NCBI GenBank assembly: GCA_026993045.1
Contig: JALWWR010000116.1
Location: 1 to 17,078, forward strand
DNA from: Thermodesulfatator sp.
GTDB taxonomy: Bacteria > Desulfobacterota > Thermodesulfobacteria > Thermodesulfobacteriales > Thermodesulfobacteriaceae
DNA length: 17,078 bases
Direction: 5' to 3'
The position numbers were made by a program, and so were the translations under genes. The notes under the pieces were generated by a model. It was not told the DNA's origin. It was given only the letters and a program-made list of their open reading frames with translations, and did not search any database. Of the stretch, positions 7,657-14,871 are shown in pieces; position 1 is the stretch's first letter, and each line of letters opens with the position of its first letter.

Positions 7657-8681
7657 TTAAAGTGGCCGTCTCTGGAATCAATGCTGTAGACAATCCTGGC
7701 CCAGGTTTGGGGATTATAAAAGGATTGCGCCAAGGGAAGATTCCAGTAGCTCCTATAGGATTGGCCTATGACGCTATGGAGCCCGGAATCTATCTTGACC
7801 ACCTGGTGGAACGGGCTTACCTCATGCCATATCCTTCCGAAGGGGAAGCGCCTTTTTTAAACCGTTTGCTTTATATCAAAGAGAAGGAAGGCCTAGAGGT
7901 GGTCATTCCAGCCTTGGATGCCGAGCTTCCCCTTTTTATCGATTTGGAATCGAGACTTTCGGCTTACGGAATTAAGAGTTTTTTGCCCACCAAAGAACAA
8001 TTTCGTTTGCGTGCAAAAGACCGCTTGCAAGAAGTGGCCCGAAGAATCGGGATTAAGATCCCTCAAACTTTGGCCGTAACCTCGATAAAAGAGCTAGAAG
8101 AGGCCCTTTCCGAACTCTCTTTTCCGGTAATGATAAAGGGGCTCTTTTACAAGGCCCTTAAGGCCTACACTCCAGCCGAAGCCCAGCAGTATTTTTACTC
8201 TATTGCGGCCGAGTGGGGCTATCCGGTACTGGTGCAGGAAGTGGTGGAGGGAGAAGAGGTGAATGTGGTAGGAGTCGGAGATGGAGAAGGGGGACATTTT
8301 GGTCTCTTAGCTATTAAAAAGCTCTGGATTACAAGCTTAGGGAAGATCTGGACCGGGGTAACCATTACTCATTCGGGTCTTCTTAAGGCCGCGGAAGATT
8401 TTGTTAGGGCCTATGCCTGGCGAGGGGCCTTTGAATTGGAGGTCATCGCCCAGGACGAAGATCTTTACTTAGTAGAAATCAACCCCCGTTTTCCGGCCTG
8501 GATCTATTTCGCGGTAGGCGTGGGGATTAACCTTCCGGAACGGCTTTTAGCTGCGGCTCTGGGACAGGAACCTGAAAGAAGTTGGGACTATCCGGCTGGG
8601 AAGCTTTATATCCGTTTCACCGACGATCTGGTCACGGAACTAGAAGTCTTTCAGCACATGGTTACCCGAGGTGAGAGATGA
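7653..8681 (+). CDS. ATP-grasp carboxylate-amine ligase-like protein
   Basis: This 342-residue protein has ATP-grasp architecture. It has an N-terminal pre-ATP-grasp domain (1-115), an ATP-binding Lys in FPVMIKG (157-163), a hinge strand VLVQEVVEGEEV (192-203), and the metal/ATP motif ELEV...LVEINPRFPAW (261-283) with Glu274, Asn276 and Arg278. Such enzymes activate a carboxylate as an acyl-phosphate and join it to an amine or thiol; the substrate cannot be read here. The start is GTG at 7653: GGGAGGA (7643-7649) precedes it by 3 bases, and the product then begins MIKVAVSGIN as is usual for this fold. A TTG at 7641 would bury the ribosome site inside the gene. It overlaps both neighbours by 4 bases or fewer. 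Pairing with a PLP decarboxylase recalls BtrJ/BtrK of butirosin synthesis, where a ligase loads Glu on a carrier and the decarboxylase acts on it. That is analogy only. Confidence 0.88.
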   Translation: MIKVAVSGINAVDNPGPGLGIIKGLRQGKIPVAPIGLAYDAMEPGIYLDHLVERAYLMPYPSEGEAPFLNRLLYIKEKEGLEVVIPALDAELPLFIDLESRLSAYGIKSFLPTKEQFRLRAKDRLQEVARRIGIKIPQTLAVTSIKELEEALSELSFPVMIKGLFYKALKAYTPAEAQQYFYSIAAEWGYPVLVQEVVEGEEVNVVGVGDGEGGHFGLLAIKKLWITSLGKIWTGVTITHSGLLKAAEDFVRAYAWRGAFELEVIAQDEDLYLVEINPRFPAWIYFAVGVGINLPERLLAAALGQEPERSWDYPAGKLYIRFTDDLVTELEVFQHMVTRGER

Positions 8682-8758
8682 AAAAGCCCTATCAAAAACC
8701 CACCATTGTCAAACTCCAAATCGGTACCTTGCGGGAACAAAAGAGTGCCCTGGCGCAA
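8678..8758 (+). other. Leader-peptide-like N-terminal extension (YxxP) of the decarboxylase
   Basis: The first 27 residues lie outside the decarboxylase domain. They begin MKKPYQKPTIVKLQIG, with Tyr5, Pro8 and Ile10, then Gly16 and Leu18. Lasso-peptide leaders share Y-x2-P-x-(L/I), which is the part held by the PqqD-like recognition domain. A PqqD-like protein is encoded two genes upstream. Binding is inferred. The tail may instead be a simple N-terminal arm. Confidence 0.5.
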
Positions 8759-10018
8759 AGGGTGCGGTTTGAAATTGATGGAGTACCGGTAAAAGATCTT
8801 CTCCAAAAGTTTGGCTCTCCCCTCTTTGTTTTTTCGGAAAAGCGATTGCGGGAGCAATTTCGCTATGCGAAAAGACTCTTTGAGACCCATTATCCCCGGG
8901 TGGAATTCAGTTGGTCTTACAAAACTAACTATCTTGACGCTATCTGTCGGATCTTTCATCAAGAGGGGGCCACGGCGGAGGTGGTTTCGGAATTCGAATA
9001 CGAGAAGGCCCGCCGTTTAGGGGTGCCAGGAGAAAAGATCATCTTTAACGGGCCTTATAAACCTCGAACCATTCTAAAAAAGGCTGTAGAAGAAGGGGCT
9101 CGCATCCATGTAGATTCCATGGATGAGATTCTTGACCTAGAAGAGATAGCGAAGGAACTGGAGAGAAAGATTTCCATCGGAATCCGTCTCAACCTAGATA
9201 CTGGCATTTATCCCCGTTGGGATCGCTTCGGATTCAATCTGGAAAGTGGCGAGGCCCTCCAGGTGGTCCAGAGGATAGCAGCTGGCGGCCAGCTCGAAAT
9301 CGTAGGGCTTCATTGTCACCAGGGGACTTTTATCCTGGAACCAGCGGCCTACGGGCGGGCAGCCGAAAAACTTCTGGGCTTTGCTCAAAAGTTAGAAGAA
9401 GCCTTTGGCTGGACCATCGAATATCTAGATTTAGGTGGAGGTTTTCCCTCTCGTAATCGTTTGAAGGGGCTTTATCTTCCTCCCGAAGTAGCGGTCCCGC
9501 CCCTTTCGGAGTATGCGGAAAGTATAGCCAAAGCCCTCCTTTCAAACTTGAATTCTAGAGATTATCCCTTGCTCATTTTAGAAAGCGGTCGGGCCTTGGT
9601 GGACGAAGCGGGGTTTTTAATCACTACCGTGCAGGCGGTAAAACGTCTGCCTGACGGACGTCGAGCTTACGTACTGGATGCTGGCGTAAATTTGCTCTTC
9701 ACCGCTTTTTGGTATCATTTTCGGGTGGATTTGGGAGAGGAAGTGCTCGGGCCTCCGGAGCCTAGCGTCCTTTACGGGCCCCTTTGCATGAACATTGATG
9801 TGGTGGAAGAAGCCGTAAATCTCCCTCCTTTGAGCCGAGGAGTGCCCTTAGTCCTTTCACCAGTGGGGGCCTATAATGTGACCCAGTGGATGCAATTTAT
9901 CACCTATCGTCCCCGGGTGATCTTGATTACCGAAAAAGGAGAGGCCGAAGTCATTAGGGAAGCAGAAACGCTAGAAGACCTCGTGCGCCTGGAACGTGTA
10001 CCGGCCCATCTCCGATGA
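8678..10018 (+). CDS. PLP-dependent decarboxylase of the LysA/Orn-Arg-DAP group IV family, with leader-like N-terminus
   Basis: This 446-residue fold-type III PLP enzyme has the PLP Lys in SYKTN (Lys82), LHCHQGT (211-217), the phosphate-binding GGGF (253-256), ESGR (302-305), GPLC with Cys370 and Asp374 across the dimer, and GAY (397-399). These match diaminopimelate, arginine and related decarboxylases. True LysA usually reads CES.D at the Cys site; here it is CMNID, Met replacing the conserved Glu, so the substrate is probably not diaminopimelate. About 27 residues precede the usual start of the domain (VRFEIDG, from 29) and carry KKPYQKP, a YxxP motif like RiPP leaders. The ATG overlaps the ATP-grasp stop (ATGA), with GAGGTGA just upstream. 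Likely a dedicated enzyme of this operon's product. Annotating it as lysA would probably be wrong. Confidence 0.88.
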   Translation: MKKPYQKPTIVKLQIGTLREQKSALAQRVRFEIDGVPVKDLLQKFGSPLFVFSEKRLREQFRYAKRLFETHYPRVEFSWSYKTNYLDAICRIFHQEGATAEVVSEFEYEKARRLGVPGEKIIFNGPYKPRTILKKAVEEGARIHVDSMDEILDLEEIAKELERKISIGIRLNLDTGIYPRWDRFGFNLESGEALQVVQRIAAGGQLEIVGLHCHQGTFILEPAAYGRAAEKLLGFAQKLEEAFGWTIEYLDLGGGFPSRNRLKGLYLPPEVAVPPLSEYAESIAKALLSNLNSRDYPLLILESGRALVDEAGFLITTVQAVKRLPDGRRAYVLDAGVNLLFTAFWYHFRVDLGEEVLGPPEPSVLYGPLCMNIDVVEEAVNLPPLSRGVPLVLSPVGAYNVTQWMQFITYRPRVILITEKGEAEVIREAETLEDLVRLERVPAHLR

Positions 10019-12105
10019 AGGACCTGAAAGTCATCCCGCGCTCCATCTTAAATAGTTATTCCGGAGTCCTTTTCATTGCGCATCCTGGAGCAGGTTTAGT
10101 TATACTATTTCTCACCTTGATTTATCCCAACCTGGGGCTTTCGGCCCTGGTGTGCACCCTTTCAGCCTATACCTTTGCTCGCTTTCTGGGATTAAAAGAA
10201 GATTTTCTGCGGCTAGATTTTTATACTTACAATCCCCTATTGGTAGGCCTCTCTATTGGTTATTATTTCAAAATATGCTGTCTTAGTCTGCTCTTTTTAG
10301 TCTTAATGGGTATCTTTACCTTTGTTCTTACTTACGCCACCTATAACTTTTTTTCTTATTATCTACGTCTTCCCATTTTGAGTCTCCCCTTTGTTGCAGG
10401 CAGTCTGCTGGCGGCTCTGGCTTCTTATAAATATTCTAACCTTTTTGTGGTCAGCCTTTACCCTCGTTTCCAGCTCCCAGCCTGGGAGTTTCCGATTCCT
10501 CTGGCAGGCTTTTTTAAGGCTTTGGGAGCCATATTTTTCCTCCCCTATCCCCTAGTAGGCCTGATCCTTTTCCTTTTATTACTTTGGTTCTCCCCTATTC
10601 TGGGATTTTTGGCCCTCGCAGGCTATATATTTGGGAGCCTCTTGGCGGCTCTTTTTGTAGGCTCCTTAGAGGCCTCTTTTTCCCACTTGGGACATTTTAA
10701 TTTCGTTCTTATCGCGATGGCTCTCGGCGGGGTCTTCCTTTTACCTTCGCTACGAAGTTACCTCTTAGCTTTAGTGGCCGTAGGAGTGGCCTCACCTCTA
10801 AGCGAGGCCTCGCAGGTCTTCTGGCAGAAATTTGGTCTTCCGGCCTTTGCCTTGCCTTTTAATTTGGTGACCCTGCTTTTTCTTTACTCCTTGAGACTGG
10901 CGGGATACCCCAGGCTTGCCTTTTATTATCGGGGGACTCCGGAAAGGACCTTAGATTACCACTTGAGTTTAGACCGCCGTTTCCCCTTTGGCGTTTGGGT
11001 TATCGAATGGCCTTTAAGTGGCAAATGGACCGTATGGCAGGGTACTAACGGCAAATTTACCCATCAAGGGCCCTGGCGTTACGCCTTGGATTTTGTGGTT
11101 CAGGACGAAGCTGGTCGCACCTTTGAAGGCTCGGGGCGGGTATTGGAGGACTATTATGCCTACCGTAAGCCCGTATTTTCTCCGGTGAGCGGTCGGGTGG
11201 TGGAGCTGGTAGATGAACTCCCAGATGAACCTCCGGGATCCGCTAATACGGAGCGCCCCTGGGGAAATTACATCCTTATCTACGACTCCCGGGGTTTCTA
11301 TGTCTTAATGGCCCACTTTAGTCCTGGCACTTTCCAAGTTAAAAAGGGAGACTGGGTGGTGGAGGGCACCCTTTTAGGGCTTTGCGGGAGCTCGGGTTAC
11401 GCTCCCCAACCCCATCTCCACCTCCATATTCAAGGAAGTCCTGAGCTGGGGGCCCCTACTATGCCCTTTGTTTTTAAGGCCTATCAAAGCGAAGGGCGCT
11501 TCTGGGATTTCCAGCTGCCGAAAGAGGGAGAAACGGTGGAAGCCCTTCCCCCAGACAAGCGTCTAAAACAAAGCCTGAATTTCCTTTTAGGGGAAACCTT
11601 TTCTTATGAGATTTACCAAAATCAAACTTTAAAAGAGACCCTAGACTTGCGGGTGGAGATGGCTCCGGATGGCACCTTTTATCTTACGGAAGGGAAAGGA
11701 AAGCTCTATTTTGGATGGCGGGGAGGGGCTTTTTATTTTCTAAACTATCAAGGCCCCGGAAACTCGTCCCTAAAAGATCTATTCCTAGCGGCCCCTAAAA
11801 TTCCTTTAGGTTTAAGGGAAGGGCTTAAATGGGAAGATTTCCTACCTTTAGAGCTTTTGCTTCCTTGGTGGCAAAAGAACGCCTATCTCTTCTTAGGTTC
11901 TTTCTGGCCGCGCGCTTTAGATTTTAAAGGACAATATCAGGCCTTAAGCAAGTTTGACTTTGAGGGGCAGATCTGCTTTAATAAGAAGGAGGTCAAAACC
12001 CGGGTGAAACTTTGTCAGGTCAAGGGGTTTAAGGAAGTAGAGATCCAAAAGGGAAACCAAATTTACCTTTGGAGGAGGAAAGATCATGAAGAAAAAGGGG
12101 TTTAG
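10015..12105 (+). CDS. Urea-transporter-like membrane protein fused to an M23 (LytM-type) peptidase domain
   Basis: This 696-residue protein has three parts. Residues 1-300 form a polytopic membrane domain with two related halves: TYNPLLVGLSIG (71-82) and HFNFVLIAMALGG (227-239) match the paired signature of bacterial urea transporters, followed by GLPAFALPFNLVTLLFL (274-290). Residues about 335-475 match M23 metallopeptidases: H350xG..D359, H434, and PHLHLH with His467 and His469, so all zinc ligands seem present. Residues 500-696 are unrecognised, beta-rich and end in a charged tail. M23 enzymes cut peptidoglycan cross-links or act as scaffolds; UT channels pass urea and small amides. The start (ATG) overlaps the decarboxylase stop by 4 bases and has no ribosome site, so translation is coupled. 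UT proteins normally keep both ends in the cytoplasm, which would leave the peptidase on the wrong side; the topology is unclear. Confidence 0.85.
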   Translation: MKDLKVIPRSILNSYSGVLFIAHPGAGLVILFLTLIYPNLGLSALVCTLSAYTFARFLGLKEDFLRLDFYTYNPLLVGLSIGYYFKICCLSLLFLVLMGIFTFVLTYATYNFFSYYLRLPILSLPFVAGSLLAALASYKYSNLFVVSLYPRFQLPAWEFPIPLAGFFKALGAIFFLPYPLVGLILFLLLLWFSPILGFLALAGYIFGSLLAALFVGSLEASFSHLGHFNFVLIAMALGGVFLLPSLRSYLLALVAVGVASPLSEASQVFWQKFGLPAFALPFNLVTLLFLYSLRLAGYPRLAFYYRGTPERTLDYHLSLDRRFPFGVWVIEWPLSGKWTVWQGTNGKFTHQGPWRYALDFVVQDEAGRTFEGSGRVLEDYYAYRKPVFSPVSGRVVELVDELPDEPPGSANTERPWGNYILIYDSRGFYVLMAHFSPGTFQVKKGDWVVEGTLLGLCGSSGYAPQPHLHLHIQGSPELGAPTMPFVFKAYQSEGRFWDFQLPKEGETVEALPPDKRLKQSLNFLLGETFSYEIYQNQTLKETLDLRVEMAPDGTFYLTEGKGKLYFGWRGGAFYFLNYQGPGNSSLKDLFLAAPKIPLGLREGLKWEDFLPLELLLPWWQKNAYLFLGSFWPRALDFKGQYQALSKFDFEGQICFNKKEVKTRVKLCQVKGFKEVEIQKGNQIYLWRRKDHEEKGV

Positions 12106-12955
12106 TTTAGGGGTCTTGTTGCTTTTTCTCCTGGGCTTGGCTTGGTCCGGAGAGGCTGCGGGTCTCAAAAAGTACTTTTCTCTTTATGGGACTTATTTAA
12201 ACTATGGCAATTCCAAAGTTAAGGAGGACGGATACGCCGTTACTGCTTACGGCAGCCTTGGAGACGGGAAGCACCACGGGGTGGAAGTAGGTCTCTCTCA
12301 AATGCACTTGAATTATGAATCTGGTTATTCGGATCTGGATCAGACGGATTTCACCTTGGCCTACACCAATACCGGAAGCCTTCATCCCAACTTTAGTTTC
12401 CGTCTGGGAGGACATTATATCTCCAGTGACGACGATCTGACCGACGAAGGGCTGATCCTCGTGGGAGACCTTACCTATTTTGTTCCCTATCGTTGGAATG
12501 TGGGATTGGAAGCTTCCTATTCTGACTACGACGAACTGGTGGACTTTGAGGTCTTTCAGGCGGTTCCCCATGCGGGACGTTATTTTTCCTTCGCTAAGGG
12601 GAAAGTTTATCTTGAAGCCCGAGGCTATTACATCCATGTTAGTGATTCGGATCGGATAGGGATCTCTCTTGAGAATTATTATTCTTTAGAGGCTTCAGCC
12701 ACCTACCTTCAAGGCCCCTGGAGCCTCAAACTTTCAGGCTGGGCAGGACAACAGATCTTTGCGGTGAAGAACGCGGGTTTTGTAGTGTATAACCTCAGGG
12801 AAAAATACCGTGGGGGAATTACCGGGGAGATCACCTATCGGCTCCGACAATATCTTTTGGGAGCCAACCTTACCTGGAATACCTATAAAGAAGTGGAAAG
12901 CGATAACACGGTAAATCAGGCTATCTTTACCGTCTTTGTAGGTCTTAATTTCTAG
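12086..12955 (+). CDS. Outer-membrane beta-barrel protein of unknown function
   Basis: This 289-residue protein has a signal peptide (KKK, hydrophobic core to about residue 18, likely cut near SGEAA, 21-25). The rest is a run of amphipathic beta strands with aromatic girdles and acidic turns (for example 30-60, 95-125, 140-165 and 250-289), ending in VFVGLNF. A C-terminal Phe is the classic BAM assembly signal. I count roughly 10-12 possible strands. The product resembles YaiO-like barrels found beside TPR proteins, but I cannot assign it to a family with confidence. It overlaps the end of the UT-M23 gene by 20 bases. GGAGGAGG (12071-12078) just before the ATG is one of the strongest ribosome sites in the operon, so it may be made in higher amounts. 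The TPR gene follows after two bases. Confidence 0.75.
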   Translation: MKKKGFSLGVLLLFLLGLAWSGEAAGLKKYFSLYGTYLNYGNSKVKEDGYAVTAYGSLGDGKHHGVEVGLSQMHLNYESGYSDLDQTDFTLAYTNTGSLHPNFSFRLGGHYISSDDDLTDEGLILVGDLTYFVPYRWNVGLEASYSDYDELVDFEVFQAVPHAGRYFSFAKGKVYLEARGYYIHVSDSDRIGISLENYYSLEASATYLQGPWSLKLSGWAGQQIFAVKNAGFVVYNLREKYRGGITGEITYRLRQYLLGANLTWNTYKEVESDNTVNQAIFTVFVGLNF

Positions 12956-12957
12956 GG

Positions 12958-13587
12958 ATGTTTTGGCTGGCTTGGGTGGTGGTATGGCTTTGGGCCGGGG
13001 TCTCCCCGGCCCAAACTTTATCTTACCAAAAGCTCAAAGAGGCCTATCATCGTTCTTACGAATTTGAAAGGGAAGGGCAGTACGCTAAAAGCATTCAAGC
13101 CCTTATGCCGGTTTATCAGAAATACCCCCGGGGCTACACCATAAATCTTCGTCTGGGCTGGCTTTTTTATCTTTCGGGACGTTATCGCAACGCTATCGAG
13201 CATTACGAAAAGGCCGCGGCTGCCGCTCCAGGGTCGGTAGAGGCCCTCCTAGGCCTAAGCCTCCCTTATTTAGCCCAGAAGAATTGGTCTAAAGTAGAAA
13301 CCTTAATGTATCGGGTCCTCAAAATCGATTTTTACAACTACTATGGCAATTTGCGACTGGCCCAGGCCTTGAGGAACCAGAAAAAATATTACCAGGCCGA
13401 GGCGGTGTGTCGAAAAATGTTGGCCTTGTATCCTACGGATGTAAACTTTTTGGCCGAATTGGCCCTTAATCTCTACTACCGAAATCAAAAATCTGAGGCG
13501 AAAAAGTTGTTCCGAGACCTCTCGATCTTAGCCCCTCAAAACCCCCTTCCCCAAAAATTCCTTTCTGAACCCAAAAATCTTCGCTGA
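12958..13587 (+). CDS. Secreted TPR-repeat protein
   Basis: This 209-residue protein has a signal peptide (hydrophobic residues 2-17, likely cut after SPAQ or SPA) and about five tetratricopeptide repeats (roughly 25-58, 60-92, 94-126, 128-160 and 162-194). The repeats show their usual pattern: Gly-Tyr/Phe-Ala turns, Pro at repeat ends (YPRGY, APGSV, YPTDV, APQNP). TPR proteins are scaffolds, here in the periplasm. The gene starts two bases after the stop of the outer-membrane barrel gene and lacks a clear ribosome site, so the two are probably coupled and the proteins may bind each other. It is the last gene of the operon. The opposite-strand gene ends five bases downstream. A tiny CTTC-GCT-GAAG hairpin at the stop is too short to call a terminator. 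Confidence 0.85.
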   Translation: MFWLAWVVVWLWAGVSPAQTLSYQKLKEAYHRSYEFEREGQYAKSIQALMPVYQKYPRGYTINLRLGWLFYLSGRYRNAIEHYEKAAAAAPGSVEALLGLSLPYLAQKNWSKVETLMYRVLKIDFYNYYGNLRLAQALRNQKKYYQAEAVCRKMLALYPTDVNFLAELALNLYYRNQKSEAKKLFRDLSILAPQNPLPQKFLSEPKNLR

Positions 13588-13592
13588 AGTCT

Positions 13593-14045
13593 TTATTCAG
13601 GTTTGAAGACCATTACGGCCACGGTTGCCAATCCTATCAGGAAGGCAGGGATTCTGAGAAAAATCCATATCTTTTGGTAGCGGGCATAAGAGGGGGAAAG
13701 GACAGACCGACGGGTCTCTTTTTCCATTTTGATCTGCAAGTAGAAGGCCGGAAGCCATAAAAGACCTGCAGAGAGGTAACCGGCCACTCCCAGCTGGAGC
13801 CAAGTGCTACTCCAAGAAAAGCCCGCCGCCTTCACCATGGCCCAACCGGTGGAAGGGAGGATAAGGCCTGAGGGAATGGTGAAGACCAGGTCCGCCCAAA
13901 AGATGGCGCGGTTGCACCAAGCCTGTACCGAAAGCTTTTGAGAGCGGTCTGCTTGCCATTTATAAAAGGCGCTTCCCAAGCCAGTGCCTAGAAAAAGGAG
14001 AGCTCCTAAAAGGTGGAGATATTTAAAAAAGAGATAAAGGCTCAA
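13593..14045 (-). CDS. Four-helix membrane protein, DUF2269-like
   Basis: This 150-residue inner-membrane protein has four predicted helices: about 6-26, 46-64, 82-103 and 126-146. The N-terminus (YLFFKYLHLLGALLFLGTGLG) with its membrane His and Gly-rich tail, and the mid-protein IPSGLILPSTGWAM, match the DUF2269 family as I remember it. That family has no known function. The start codon is TTG at 14045, with GGGAGG (14052-14057) four bases upstream; no ATG fits. It runs toward the TPR gene and lies downstream of the phosphoribosyltransferase on the same strand, separated by 139 bases, so it may or may not share that transcript. Confidence 0.7.
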   Translation of the reverse strand: MSLYLFFKYLHLLGALLFLGTGLGSAFYKWQADRSQKLSVQAWCNRAIFWADLVFTIPSGLILPSTGWAMVKAAGFSWSSTWLQLGVAGYLSAGLLWLPAFYLQIKMEKETRRSVLSPSYARYQKIWIFLRIPAFLIGLATVAVMVFKPE

Positions 14046-14176
14046 AGAACCTCCCTAACTTTCAAAGTTTCCTCTTAAACTTTTATAGGGTTTGGATCTC
14101 GAAATCTTCCCGGAATCCTAGGTTGTCCTGTAGAGAGATATGTCGGCGAATTCTCTCTTTTAGAAACATCTTTTGG

Positions 14177-14190
14177 CCCTAAATTTAGGG
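14177..14190. repeat. Perfect 14-bp palindrome over the phosphoribosyltransferase stop
   Basis: CCCTAAATTTAGGG reads the same on both strands. The TAA stop of the phosphoribosyltransferase gene (14187-14185 on the minus strand) lies inside it. It could be a dyad operator site or a small terminator hairpin, but no T-run follows on either strand. Single-copy in this window as far as I could see. Confidence 0.5.
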
Positions 14191-14871
14191 ATTTTCTCCT
14201 GGGAGGGTCTTCAAATAACGTTTCACTTCTTCATAATCTAGGTCGTACCACTTTTGGTAGGCCTCGGCCACCGCGAAATAGGGGCCTCCCCGGACATTAG
14301 GACAATAAAGCTCGTCCACCAAAGGCAAGATCCGTTCCAAGCTAGATTCAGAGGCCGTAGGCACCGCCACTATCACTTTGGCTGCTCCTTTACGGCGGAC
14401 CATTTGGATCCCGGCCAGCATGGTAAACCCTGAGGCCAGGCCGTCGTCCACCAAAAGGACCGTTTTTCCGGAAAGATCGGGATAAGGGCGGCCTCCGCGC
14501 AAGATCTCGTTGCGCCGGAGGAGTTCCTCCTTCACTTTCTTTTGGGCCCATTCCAAGTCTTTTTCATCTAGGCGAAAATATTTCAGGGCTTCCCGGTTGA
14601 CCAAAAGATCGCCTTCCAAAGTCAAGGCCCCAAAGCCAGCCTCGGGGTTCCAAGGAAGAGGGAGCTTTTTGACTAAAAGGAGATCCAAAGGCCACTTCAA
14701 GACTTTGGCTATTTCTACCCCTACCGGTGCTCCTCCGGCGGGAATGGCCAGAATCAGCCCCGGCCCTTCCTTAGCCAAGGGGGCTACCATTTGGGCCAGT
14801 TTCCGCCCGGCTTCTTCTCGATCTAAAAAGACATAAGTACGATTACGAAGTTTGGGGTCCTCAATCAGCAT
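14185..14871 (-). CDS. Phosphoribosyltransferase-family protein
   Basis: This 228-residue cytoplasmic protein of the type I PRTase fold has the PRPP-binding motif VLLVDDGLASGFT at 138-150 (two acidic residues, then the small-residue loop). It also has an early IPAGGAPVGVEIA segment (43-55), a second conserved loop of this family. The N-terminal RTYVFLDREEAGRKLA (11-26) is typical of a subgroup often annotated simply as phosphoribosyltransferase, in which the base substrate is unknown and a link to nucleotide salvage is only assumed. Family size is about 210-230 residues, so it is full length. The start overlaps the end of the upstream gene by 11 bases. No ribosome site is seen, so it probably depends on coupling. 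No purine or pyrimidine genes lie nearby. Confidence 0.85.
   Translation of the reverse strand: MLIEDPKLRNRTYVFLDREEAGRKLAQMVAPLAKEGPGLILAIPAGGAPVGVEIAKVLKWPLDLLLVKKLPLPWNPEAGFGALTLEGDLLVNREALKYFRLDEKDLEWAQKKVKEELLRRNEILRGGRPYPDLSGKTVLLVDDGLASGFTMLAGIQMVRRKGAAKVIVAVPTASESSLERILPLVDELYCPNVRGGPYFAVAEAYQKWYDLDYEEVKRYLKTLPGENP

Noticed and set aside
8678..10018. Calling the decarboxylase lysA
   Set aside because: The family fits but the Cys-site Glu is replaced, an N-terminal extension is present, and the neighbours are not lysine genes.
13580..13600. Terminator between the converging TPR and DUF2269 genes
   Set aside because: Only a 4-bp stem is visible, too weak to support.
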